64,000 bases of DNA from Corynebacterium sp. sy039. Its GTDB lineage: Bacteria > Actinomycetota > Actinomycetes > Mycobacteriales > Mycobacteriaceae. Positions 23,351 through 31,817 of this stretch are shown here, piece after piece (position 1 is the stretch's first letter; every line of letters begins with the position of its first letter). The stretch covers positions 248,001-312,000 of the forward strand of contig NZ_CP042325.1 of NCBI RefSeq assembly GCF_007904105.1, given 5' to 3'. The notes under the pieces are model-generated. The model was not told the DNA's origin. It did no database searches and saw only the letters and a program-made list of their open reading frames with translations. Position numbers and translations under genes: made by a program.

Positions 23351-25321
23351 ATGGGTGTTGAAGAGAAACTGCAACGATTTGTACTTCCACGGGCGGGCGA
23401 GCCACGTGATGTGCGGATGTTGTATTTGATTGAGAGTTCGCATAACACTGAGCGTGCAACGTGGTCTGATCGCAATTCAGTCACCATTTCTGCTGGTAAC
23501 GAACTTAGTTTCTTAACATATTTTAATGCTTTTCCCGCCAGCTACTGGCGACGTTGGTCCCAACTCGACACTGTAATTCTCAAAGTGGAAATCTCTGGCA
23601 CTGCGCGCGTTGATGTGTACCGCTCTAAAATTGACGGCGCGCGTATTGCTGTGGAGGGGCAGGTCGTTAGCGACGGCACCGCCAAATTTGAGCTTTCTCT
23701 GGCACCTTTCGAGGATGGCGGTTGGTTGTGGTTTGATCTGACCGCTGAGACTGATGCCACCATTGTAGAAGCTGGCTGGTATGCGCCTCATGCACCTAAA
23801 GCACAGATTTTGCCTGATGGTACCCAGGTTGGCCCATTTGAGCCGCGAGTAACTGTGGGTATCCCGACGTTCAACCGCCCGACAGATGCGGTTGCTGCTT
23901 TGGAAGCATTGGCCAGCGATCCTGAGGTAGATGCAGTGATCGATACAGTCATTATGCCTGACCAGGGCAATAAGCACCCTGCCGATGAGCCAGGTTATGC
24001 TGCGGCAACGGCTCATTTTGGCAAGCGATTCTTTGAGTTCCGTCAGGGCAACCTCGGCGGGTCTGGTGGTTACTCGCGCATTATGTATGAGGCACTGGGT
24101 GGCAGTGATGGTACTGGTGCAGCGGGGGCGAAGAAGAGTCCTTATATTCTCTACATGGATGATGACATTGCCATTGAGCCGGACTCTATTTTGCGTGCGT
24201 TGCAAATTGCGCGTTATGCAAAGACGCCAATTCTTGTGGGTGGTCAAATGCTTAATTTGCAAGAGCGTAGCCACTTGCACACTATGGGCGAGGTCATTAA
24301 CCGCGCTGATTTCATGTGGACTTCAGCGCCACACGTTCACTATGACCACGACTTTGCCGAGTTCCCGCTATCGGAGCGTAATCCTTGGCATGAAAAGAGC
24401 TCAGTTGATCTGCATCGCCGTATCGACGCTGAGTTTAATGGTTGGTGGATGTGTATGATTCCACGAGTTGTAGCAGAAGAAATTGGACAACCTTTGCCAC
24501 TGTTCATTAAATGGGACGACGCGGAATATGGTTTGCGTGCTGGTAAGCATGGTTATCGCACTGCGACCTGGCCGGGCGTGGCAATCTGGCACATGGCGTG
24601 GAGTGATAAAGACGACGCTATCGACTGGCAGGCTTATTTCCACTTGCGTAATCGACTTATCGTGGCAGCAATGCACCATGAGGGGGGCGTCGAGGGCATT
24701 ATCCTCAGTATGCGAAAAGCAACGATCAAGCATCTTATTTGTCAAGAGTATTCCACTGTTGCTATCCAAAATGAGGCAATGAAAGACTTCCTCGCAGGTC
24801 CTGACCAGCTCTTTGATATTCTAGAAAGCTCTTTGCCTCGTATCGCAGCCATTCGGAAGAATTACTCGGATGCGGTTGTGCTTCCTACTGCTGCCGAGCT
24901 GCCAAAACCAAGCGGTTTGCCACAGGGAGTGCCTATTAAGTTCGTGGGCGGTAGGTTTATGCAGGCGCGCAAGGCTGCCTGGATGGCCAAGGGATTGTTG
25001 CACTCATTGCGTAAAGAAGATAAGCAGCACCATGAAGTACCTCAGGCGAATTTGGCTCCTATCGAGGCGCGCTGGTTTAGCCTTTCGCGTCTAGATGGTG
25101 CCACAGTTACTACTGCCGACGGTCGTGGCGTAGTGTATCGCAAGCGTGACCTGGCGAAAGCGAAGGAATTGCTTGCTGAGTCTTGGCGTCTGCAAAAGGA
25201 AGTCGCCGAGAAATTTGCTGATTTGCAGCACCAGTACCGTAACGCAATTCCGAATCTGACGACTAAACAAGCGTGGTCACAGATTTTTGATGCAGACGCA
25301 GCTGCAGATACTCACAAGTAA
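23351..25321 (+). CDS. glfT2: Galactofuranosyltransferase GlfT2
   Basis: GlfT2 polymerises the galactan of arabinogalactan, adding Galf with alternating beta-1,5 and beta-1,6 links from UDP-Galf on the inner membrane face. The 656-residue protein has an N-terminal beta-sandwich, then a GT-A domain with VTVGIPTFNRP, the metal-binding YMDDDIAIEP (Asp270-272), FIKWDDAEYGLRAGKHGYRTATWPG (Asp389, Asp390 and Glu392, catalytic-base region) and WHMAW (His414). A helical C-terminus follows. It opens the cell-wall locus; the next gene starts 12 bases after its stop. Confidence 0.95.
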   Translation: MGVEEKLQRFVLPRAGEPRDVRMLYLIESSHNTERATWSDRNSVTISAGNELSFLTYFNAFPASYWRRWSQLDTVILKVEISGTARVDVYRSKIDGARIAVEGQVVSDGTAKFELSLAPFEDGGWLWFDLTAETDATIVEAGWYAPHAPKAQILPDGTQVGPFEPRVTVGIPTFNRPTDAVAALEALASDPEVDAVIDTVIMPDQGNKHPADEPGYAAATAHFGKRFFEFRQGNLGGSGGYSRIMYEALGGSDGTGAAGAKKSPYILYMDDDIAIEPDSILRALQIARYAKTPILVGGQMLNLQERSHLHTMGEVINRADFMWTSAPHVHYDHDFAEFPLSERNPWHEKSSVDLHRRIDAEFNGWWMCMIPRVVAEEIGQPLPLFIKWDDAEYGLRAGKHGYRTATWPGVAIWHMAWSDKDDAIDWQAYFHLRNRLIVAAMHHEGGVEGIILSMRKATIKHLICQEYSTVAIQNEAMKDFLAGPDQLFDILESSLPRIAAIRKNYSDAVVLPTAAELPKPSGLPQGVPIKFVGGRFMQARKAAWMAKGLLHSLRKEDKQHHEVPQANLAPIEARWFSLSRLDGATVTTADGRGVVYRKRDLAKAKELLAESWRLQKEVAEKFADLQHQYRNAIPNLTTKQAWSQIFDADAAADTHK

Positions 25322-25333
25322 GGCTAGAGGTAG

Positions 25334-25843
25334 ATGGCTAAGCAACAACTCGAAGCAGACATTCTTGTCGAAATACAAAAGCGGTGCGTCGATAAGCCCG
25401 GGGCGCTGCAGATAGCGCGTGGTATGTCGCACTTTGGCGAACACGCTCTTGGTTGGATGGGCATAGGTGCTCTTGGGGCGCTTATCGACCGCAAGCGACG
25501 GGCTCCTTGGCTTAAGGTAATTGCCTCTGCTTTTATTTCTCATGCAGCTAGTGTGGTTATCAAGCGCATTGTGCGTCGAAAGCGTCCACATGATTCTCGA
25601 ATAAAAATCGGAGTAGCAACACCAAGCAAGTTGAGTTTTCCAAGTTCGCACGCCACGTCGACCACTGCGGCATTGGTGAGTATTTCCTTATTGGCCAAGA
25701 GTTCTTTGCCGCTTATCGGCGTGCCAGCAATGATGTTGTCGCGTATGGTTCTTGGCGTGCACTATCCAACTGATGTGCTCGCCGGTGCAGCATTGGGTGC
25801 TGTGACCGCTACATCCGTCGAACGATTGGGGAGAGGTAAATAA
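25334..25843 (+). CDS. PAP2-family phosphatase (likely decaprenylphosphoryl-5-phosphoribose phosphatase)
   Basis: The 169-residue membrane protein carries the three PAP2 motifs: KRIVRRKRPH (motif 1), PSSHATSTTA (motif 2) and SRMVLGVHYPTDVLAG (motif 3). In mycobacteria the gene between glfT2 and the DPPR synthase (Rv3807c) is proposed to dephosphorylate decaprenylphosphoryl-5-phosphoribose on the way to the arabinose donor. Position and motifs support the same role here. The stop is directly followed by the ATG of the prenyltransferase gene. Confidence 0.88.
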   Translation: MAKQQLEADILVEIQKRCVDKPGALQIARGMSHFGEHALGWMGIGALGALIDRKRRAPWLKVIASAFISHAASVVIKRIVRRKRPHDSRIKIGVATPSKLSFPSSHATSTTAALVSISLLAKSSLPLIGVPAMMLSRMVLGVHYPTDVLAGAALGAVTATSVERLGRGK

Positions 25844-26827
25844 ATGGCAGAAGAAACCGCCATTATTGGTTCTGAGCCACATACCGAAGGACTCGACAAT
25901 AATAAAAAACGCAAGCCACCAAAAAATCTTATCGACGGTATCTATAAGGCATTGCGCCCAAAGCAGTGGGTAAAAAACGTGTTGGTGCTTGCTGCACCAA
26001 TGGCGGCGGGTACCGATGTGCTCTTGGATAAGAGAACACTGCTTGATGTGCTTATTGCTTTCATCGTATTTTGTATGGCAGCATCATCAATCTATTTGAT
26101 TAACGATGCTCGGGACGTGGAAGCTGATCGAGCACACCCAACTAAGCGTTTTAGACCTATTGCTGCTGGTGTTTTGCCTATTAGCCTGGCGTATATCATG
26201 GCAGTGGGGCTGATTGTGGCTGCTATTGGGGTGAGTTTTCTCGCTAGCTCTAGCTATGGCTTAGCAATAGTTATCTCTGTGTATATTGCCTTGCAGTTGG
26301 GCTACTGCTTCGGCTGGAAACATCAACCAGTGATCGACATTGCCCTGGTGAGCTCTGGGTTTATGCTTCGCGCTATGGGTGGCGGTGTTGCGGCTGGCAT
26401 TGACCTTAGCCAGTGGTTCCTGTTGGTTGCTGCCTTTGGTTCCTTGTTCATGGCATCAGGCAAGCGCTATGCAGAGATTTTGCTCGCGGAGAAATCTGGC
26501 GCAAAAATTAGAAAAGCTCTCGAAGGCTACACACCAACATATTTGCGTTTTGTCTGGACGCTTTCTGCTACAGCTGTGGTGATGTCCTACTCGCTTTGGG
26601 GCTTTGAGATGGCTGCTCACAGTGACAATTCGGCTGCTTCTGTTTGGTATCAAGTGTCTATGGTGCCGTTTACCGTGGCGATTTTGCGCTATGCTGCCGA
26701 CGTCGACCGTGGCAATGGTGGTGCTCCAGATGAGTTGGCGCTGTCTGACCGCCCGCTCCAAATCCTTGCACTAGCGTGGGTGGCGTGTATTGCTACTGCT
26801 GTATATATCATCCCTACTTTTGCTTGA
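25844..26827 (+). CDS. ubiA: Decaprenyl-phosphate phosphoribosyltransferase (DPPR synthase, UbiA family)
   Basis: This enzyme transfers phosphoribose from PRPP to decaprenyl phosphate, the first committed step to decaprenyl-phospho-arabinose. The 327-residue membrane protein has about nine helices and the UbiA Asp-rich motif NDARDVEADRAHPTKRFRPIAAG (about residues 86-108). A second conserved region reads SGKRYAEILLAEKSGAKIRKALEGYT. A soluble charged N-terminus of about 40 residues precedes RPKQWVKNVLVLAAP. It is the last gene of the glfT2 unit. The arabinofuranosyltransferase gene aftB, which follows in many relatives, is not present here. Confidence 0.93.
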   Translation: MAEETAIIGSEPHTEGLDNNKKRKPPKNLIDGIYKALRPKQWVKNVLVLAAPMAAGTDVLLDKRTLLDVLIAFIVFCMAASSIYLINDARDVEADRAHPTKRFRPIAAGVLPISLAYIMAVGLIVAAIGVSFLASSSYGLAIVISVYIALQLGYCFGWKHQPVIDIALVSSGFMLRAMGGGVAAGIDLSQWFLLVAAFGSLFMASGKRYAEILLAEKSGAKIRKALEGYTPTYLRFVWTLSATAVVMSYSLWGFEMAAHSDNSAASVWYQVSMVPFTVAILRYAADVDRGNGGAPDELALSDRPLQILALAWVACIATAVYIIPTFA

Positions 26828-27183
26828 TTGGTTGATTGCGTGATGGCGTGATTGCCTGCGCCGACTGTGCGCATATTCCTCTCGTGGTGAGCTGCTAGCT
26901 AGTCTGGTAGATCCCCACGAGATTTTTTGTTGTGTGCAGCTTCAATAGAGTTTTTATGTGGCGTAGTGCATGACGGTTGATTAGCCCTAAAAGGTGAGTT
27001 ATAGTGGGAAAGTCGTATAGCATCGCTGTTACTGATTTTTCTGTTCAAGTTTTCTTTTTCTAAAAAATAGAAAATTGTGTAACGAATTGAATCATAATGC
27101 AGATATGAGAAAAGACGAGGGGATAGTTTCTATACCTAATTATGGGTGTGAGCTGCTTCAAGGTTTTATTTTCTAGGAGAATT
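26828..27183. other. Intergenic gap where aftB is found in relatives
   Basis: No coding region is visible in these 356 bp. The sequence becomes AT-rich from about 27040 on and ends in TAGGAGA, the ribosome site of the mycolyltransferase. A promoter for that gene is expected here, but no clear -35/-10 pair stands out. Confidence 0.5.
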
Positions 27184-28203
27184 ATGAGTTTTGTATCTCG
27201 GCTGCGTAATGCAGGGAAAAAGGCTACTGCTGCCCTAGCTGTAGTGGCAACAGCTGCCAGTGTTATGGTTGCTGGTACTGGAGTTGCTTCAGCTAATCCA
27301 CGTGAGGCATTGCGTGCAGATGCTACTGGTACTTGTGAATGGGATGCTGTTCAGTATTGGGTGCAGCGTTGCGATGTATTTTCTCCATCTATGGGGCGCA
27401 ATATCCCGGTACAGATTCAGCCAGCTGCTCGTGGCGGTAATGCAGCTCTTTACCTTCTTGATGGTATGCGTGCTACAGATACCGAAAACGCATGGACTCA
27501 CTTCTCTAATGCACCAGCAAAATTCGTAGATAATAACATCACTCTTGTTATGCCTGTTGGTGGTGCAGGTTCTTTCTATATTGACTGGAACTCACCAGCA
27601 ACATTTTTACCAGGTGGGGTTGTTTATCGCTGGGAAACATTCCTAGCTAATGAATTGCCTACCTATCTTGAGCAGAACTTTGGTGTAGCGCGTAATAACA
27701 ACTCCGTTGCTGGTCTGTCTATGGGTGGTACTGCTGCTCTTAACCTTGCTGCAAAGCATACGGATCAATTCCGTCAGGCACTGTCCTACTCTGGTGTGCT
27801 AACTATGAATTCACCAGGTATGTATCCACTTCTGGCTATTGCGTTGCTTCAAGTAGGTGGTTTTAACATCAACTCAATGTATGGTGGCTATATTTCTCCT
27901 GCACGTTTTGAGAACGACCCATTCTGGAACATGGACGGACTACGCGGTAAAGATGTTTATGTTTCTGCAGCAAGTGGTATTCCTGATTTGCCAGATCTTT
28001 CTGCACCACAATACTTTGCTGATGGTGCTGCATTAGAACTTCTCAGCCGCGAAAGCACTCTTGTATGGGAAGCAAAAGCACGCCTTACCGGCATCAATGT
28101 TACTTCTGATTACCCAATCCTTGGTATCCACAGCTGGGCACAGTTTGATTCTCAGCTTTCTAAGACGCATGACCGCATCTTGAATGTTATGAATGCTTGG
28201 TAA
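27184..28203 (+). CDS. Trehalose corynomycolyltransferase (antigen 85-like)
   Basis: The enzyme transfers corynomycolic acid between trehalose monomycolates and to arabinogalactan outside the membrane. A signal peptide ends near VAGTGVASA-NPRE. The esterase-fold mature protein has LDGMRATDTENAWTH, MPVGGAGSFYIDW, the nucleophile motif AGLSMGG (Ser179), and a C-terminal GIHSWAQFDSQL with the catalytic His. At 339 residues it is a single-domain form. The start at 27184 has AGGAGA six bases upstream; an ATG at 27142 would add an atypical extension. A terminator follows at 28228. Confidence 0.92.
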   Translation: MSFVSRLRNAGKKATAALAVVATAASVMVAGTGVASANPREALRADATGTCEWDAVQYWVQRCDVFSPSMGRNIPVQIQPAARGGNAALYLLDGMRATDTENAWTHFSNAPAKFVDNNITLVMPVGGAGSFYIDWNSPATFLPGGVVYRWETFLANELPTYLEQNFGVARNNNSVAGLSMGGTAALNLAAKHTDQFRQALSYSGVLTMNSPGMYPLLAIALLQVGGFNINSMYGGYISPARFENDPFWNMDGLRGKDVYVSAASGIPDLPDLSAPQYFADGAALELLSRESTLVWEAKARLTGINVTSDYPILGIHSWAQFDSQLSKTHDRILNVMNAW

Positions 28204-28227
28204 TTTTTAAGTCTTTATTTTCGCATG

Positions 28228-28256
28228 AAACCCGTGCCCTATTGGGCGCGGGTTTT
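28228..28256 (+). terminator. Terminator between the two mycolyltransferase genes
   Basis: AAACCCGTGCCC / GGGCGCGGGTTTT forms a GC-rich stem with a short loop followed by T residues, 25 bases past the first gene's stop. The second mycolyltransferase therefore probably has its own promoter in 28257-28380. Confidence 0.8.
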
Positions 28257-28380
28257 GTATCTCAAGGTTTGCGGAATCCGTGCGGTGTGTCTTAGCCGAA
28301 ACCTTCAAGTTGAACTTAAACTTAAGGTTAATAAAGTTCATAAAGTTCGGTCTACATAATTTTAGAAAAAGGATTCCGCC

Positions 28381-30297
28381 ATGCGTGAGACTGTGTTGAA
28401 GATGAAACGGCATACGCCCGTGCTGATGAAAGCACTGGCAGTACCAACAATCATTGCTACTGGTGCAATGATTGTGCCTGCTCATGTTCATGCGCAAGAA
28501 GTAGTTGATAAAATAGCAACACAAGTTTCACAAATTGCACAACCGCAAGATGCTGGACAAGCACCAAATCGAACTGAGCATCCAGTGCTTACCGGTTTAC
28601 CTGATGGGGTCAGCATTGACCGAGTAGAGTGGTTGAGTGATCGTCGTATAGCTATTTTCATTCGCTCTGCTGTCATGCCTGAGCAACCAATACAGGTACA
28701 GATGTTGTTGGCACGTGATTGGTTTGCCGCTCCGGATCGTTCCTTCCCAGCTGTGTGGGCACTAGACGGATTGCGAGCTTCTGACACTGAAAACGGTTGG
28801 ACTGCCCATACCAATATCGCACAGTATTTCGCTGATAAAAATGTCAATGTCATCTTGCCTGTGGGCGGCGAGTCCTCGTTCTATGCAGATTGGCAAACCC
28901 CAAATAACGGCAAAAACTACAAGTGGGAATCCTTCCTCATCAATGAGCTTATTCCAGTGTTGCGCGAGGGCTTTAGAACTAACGACGACCGTGCAATCAC
29001 AGGTATCTCTATGGGGGCTACAGCAGCAGTCAACATTGCTGAGCACCATCCTGAACTCTTTAAGTTTGTTGGTTCTTTCTCTGGCTATCTCGACGTCACT
29101 TCCAAAGGAATGCCTGAAGCAATACGTGGTGCTCAAGCAGAGGTGGGTGGCTATGATTCCACTGCAATGTGGGGTGAGCCTGGCTCACAGGGCTGGAAAG
29201 ACCATGATCCAAAATTGGGGGTAGAAAAACTCAGAGGTATTACCACCTATGTTTCTGCTGGTACCGGGCGTGATGACTTTGGTCAGCCAGGATCTGTAGC
29301 AACAGATCGTGCAAACTATGCTGGTCGTGGTTTAGAGGTTGTGTCGCGCATGACAACCCAAACTTTTGTCGATACCGCTAAGCGTCAAGGCGTGGAGGTT
29401 GTGCAGAAATTCCGCCCAGCTGGAGTGCATAGCTGGCCATATTGGCAATTTGAGATTGCTCAAGCATGGCCGTATATCGCCGATTCCCTTGGGCTTGGCG
29501 ACGCTGACCGTGGTTCTTCTTGCGCTGCTGTGGGCGTTATTGCTGAGGCGGTAAAAGATGGTCGATTAGGGGCGTGTACCAATAATGAATATCCTCTTGG
29601 CGCAGGAAAAGCTGAGGATTTCGTCGGCGGGCGAGTGTATTGGTCGGAAAATACCGGAGCAAAGGCGCTCACAGGAAAAATCAATGCGTACTACTCTAAG
29701 ATCGGTGGTCCAACCTCATGGCTAGGATTCCCGGTTTCTGAAGAAAATCGCCTCGATAATGGCGGCTTTGCTGTGTTCGAGCGCGGCGCAGTGTATTGGT
29801 CTGAAGAAACTGGTGCCCATGCGGTACCTCGTGATTTTGTGGATACGTGGGGCACAGTGGGCTGGGAAAAGGGCGAGCTTGGTCTGCCAGTTGCCGAGCC
29901 TGTGATGAAAGACGACATTTTGACTCAGCAATTCCAGGGCGGCTTCATCTTACGCAATAAAGAAAATAAGACCTTCCTATTCAAGGGAGAGTTTGCTAAG
30001 CGCTATGGCGAGCTTGCGGAGACTCTCGGATTGCCCACCACCAACGAAATACCTGTGAAGGGTGGCAGCTATCAAGAGTTTGAGAAAGCCATAATGTACT
30101 GGTCAGAGCCTACAGGCGCTCATTTCATTAAACGTGGTGATATCTTCGACGCTTGGGCTAAGCAGGGCTTTGAGCAAGGCGAATATGGTTTCCCACGAGA
30201 AGATCAAGCAGCAATTCCAGCTGGTGGCGAAGAAATGAAGTTTGAGCGCGGTATTATCCGTCAAGTTAATGGTCGTATTGTGGAAGAGAAGAACTAA
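28381..30297 (+). CDS. Mycolyltransferase with C-terminal LGFP repeats (PS1-like)
   Basis: The 638-residue secreted protein joins an antigen-85-type esterase domain (signal peptide to about residue 38, LDGLRASDTENGWTAH, LPVGGESSFYADW, nucleophile GISMGA at Ser210, and His in AGVHSWPYWQFEI) to a C-terminal region of about 220 residues. That region carries LGFP-type repeats (LGFPVSEE, ELGLPVAEP, LGLPTTNE, YGFPREDQ), which bind the cell wall. This is the architecture of PS1, the major secreted mycolyltransferase of corynebacteria. The stop codon overlaps the ATG of the next gene (TAATG), so the genes are coupled. Confidence 0.93.
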   Translation: MRETVLKMKRHTPVLMKALAVPTIIATGAMIVPAHVHAQEVVDKIATQVSQIAQPQDAGQAPNRTEHPVLTGLPDGVSIDRVEWLSDRRIAIFIRSAVMPEQPIQVQMLLARDWFAAPDRSFPAVWALDGLRASDTENGWTAHTNIAQYFADKNVNVILPVGGESSFYADWQTPNNGKNYKWESFLINELIPVLREGFRTNDDRAITGISMGATAAVNIAEHHPELFKFVGSFSGYLDVTSKGMPEAIRGAQAEVGGYDSTAMWGEPGSQGWKDHDPKLGVEKLRGITTYVSAGTGRDDFGQPGSVATDRANYAGRGLEVVSRMTTQTFVDTAKRQGVEVVQKFRPAGVHSWPYWQFEIAQAWPYIADSLGLGDADRGSSCAAVGVIAEAVKDGRLGACTNNEYPLGAGKAEDFVGGRVYWSENTGAKALTGKINAYYSKIGGPTSWLGFPVSEENRLDNGGFAVFERGAVYWSEETGAHAVPRDFVDTWGTVGWEKGELGLPVAEPVMKDDILTQQFQGGFILRNKENKTFLFKGEFAKRYGELAETLGLPTTNEIPVKGGSYQEFEKAIMYWSEPTGAHFIKRGDIFDAWAKQGFEQGEYGFPREDQAAIPAGGEEMKFERGIIRQVNGRIVEEKN

Positions 30298-30806
30298 TGC
30301 CTCTAATAATTCCGAAAAGCCTACGGACTAGCTTGGGTGGCCTTGTCGTCGTCAGTGCTGCTTGTGTGCTTAGTGCTTGTGGTAGCGCTACAGTGGAAAC
30401 CGATAGTGATGCTACTTCTGTGCCACCTTTGACAAGAAGCGCAAGTGCAAGCAGCACTCCGACTACTACCAGCAGTAGTGGTAGCGCACCAGTGGCACAG
30501 GATAGTGCTGCGGTATCCGATCGTGCTGGTCAAGAGATTAGTGAGATCCCTGCTGGGGTATTGGCACTTTCGCCAGACGATCAGCGCTATATCAATGCAC
30601 TCAAAGAGGCTGGCGTTGATGTGAACGGTATGGAAAACCAAATTATTACTGCAGGAACACTGGTGTGTAAAGCGCAAGATGATCAGATTGCTGCTGCCAC
30701 AGCGAAGGTTGTCGCTGGGCAACTTATTGAACAAAACCGCTCTAAACTCGAGTATGCTGAATTAGTAGCACAGATTGATAAAACCGCTAGAGAGGCATAC
30801 TGCTAG
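30297..30806 (+). CDS. DUF732-type lipoprotein
   Basis: The 169-residue protein has a lipoprotein signal with lipobox LSAC (VSAACVLSACGSATV), a Ser/Thr-rich linker and a small domain beginning DQRYINALKEAGVDVNGMENQIITAGTLVC that fits DUF732, a helical domain common in mycobacterial secreted proteins. Two conserved cysteines (in LVCKAQ and the C-terminal EAYC) probably form a disulfide. It lies between the PS1-like mycolyltransferase and the cutinase-like gene and is coupled to the former. Function unknown. Confidence 0.82.
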   Translation: MPLIIPKSLRTSLGGLVVVSAACVLSACGSATVETDSDATSVPPLTRSASASSTPTTTSSSGSAPVAQDSAAVSDRAGQEISEIPAGVLALSPDDQRYINALKEAGVDVNGMENQIITAGTLVCKAQDDQIAAATAKVVAGQLIEQNRSKLEYAELVAQIDKTAREAYC

Positions 30807-30809
30807 CTT

Positions 30810-31742
30810 ATGAGAAAGCTCTTTACTGTTGTCGCAACCATTGTCGTACTAGGAATTATTCTCCTGGGGGTGGGAAAATGGTTCATTGACCGAGGAGCGC
30901 AACAGGGTAGTCAGGTGGCCGAACCGCAGCCACCTGCAGCAGAGCAACCACACCAAGAACAATCTCAACAATCAGATTCCTGTCCGGCAGTAGAGGTCAT
31001 TGCTGCCCCTGGTACCTGGGAATCACGAGTCGGTGATGATCCCATACATCCCACTGCTAATCCTCGTTCCTATATGCTCAGCATTACCCAACCCTTGCAG
31101 GAGCGTTTCCCCGCGGAACAAGTCAAAGTATGGACTCTGCCATATCCTGCACAGTTTAGAAATATCAATGCGATGAATGAAATGTCCTATGACGATTCAC
31201 GCACAGAGGGAACTCGCTTATTAGAAGAAGAACTCGCCAATATGTCAGCGCAATGCCCAACGACGGATTACATCATCACTGGTTTTTCCCAAGGCGCAGT
31301 CATAGCTGGTGACATTGCCAACAAAATCGGTACTGGTACCGGGGTGATCCCGGCAGAGCGGGTGCGCGGCATTGCTTTAGTGGCTGATGGTCGTCGCGAG
31401 AATGGTGTGGGACAAACCGTAGGTAATCCTGTTGGTGGTGTTGGAGCTGAACTTGCGTTGCAGCCTGTGGAACTACTGGTGCAACCTATTGTTCCTGGTG
31501 CAAGTATGCGTGGGCCGCGTCCGGGTGGTTTTGGCACCATTAGTGATCGAGTATTCCAAATATGTGCTGCAGGGGATGCCGTATGTGATGCTCCAGCTGC
31601 TATTAGCGACGCTGCTTCGGGGGCACAGTCACTTGTGCAAGGCAATGCTGTTCATGCGCAGTATGCGACCAACCCTAATGTTGTCCCTGGTTCTACCGCT
31701 AGTGAGTGGATTGTGTCCTGGATTAGTGACCTGGTTCAATAA
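30810..31742 (+). CDS. Cutinase-like lipase/thioesterase (Rv3802c orthologue)
   Basis: The 310-residue protein has an N-terminal membrane anchor (IVVLGIILLGVGKWFID), a Pro/Gln-rich linker, and a cutinase-fold alpha/beta hydrolase. Its nucleophile motif is GFSQGAVIAG (Ser160); an ICAAGDAVCDAP segment carries the Asp, with His in NAVHAQY. In mycobacteria the orthologue next to fadD32 has phospholipase/thioesterase activity and is needed for normal mycolate synthesis. It starts three bases after the DUF732 gene and probably shares its transcript. Confidence 0.9.
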   Translation: MRKLFTVVATIVVLGIILLGVGKWFIDRGAQQGSQVAEPQPPAAEQPHQEQSQQSDSCPAVEVIAAPGTWESRVGDDPIHPTANPRSYMLSITQPLQERFPAEQVKVWTLPYPAQFRNINAMNEMSYDDSRTEGTRLLEEELANMSAQCPTTDYIITGFSQGAVIAGDIANKIGTGTGVIPAERVRGIALVADGRRENGVGQTVGNPVGGVGAELALQPVELLVQPIVPGASMRGPRPGGFGTISDRVFQICAAGDAVCDAPAAISDAASGAQSLVQGNAVHAQYATNPNVVPGSTASEWIVSWISDLVQ

Positions 31743-31817
31743 CCCTTATCAAGATACATTAAAGTTTCGTGCTAAAAAGTAATATAATAATAAACATTAC
31801 GAAAGCAAGGAGAAATA

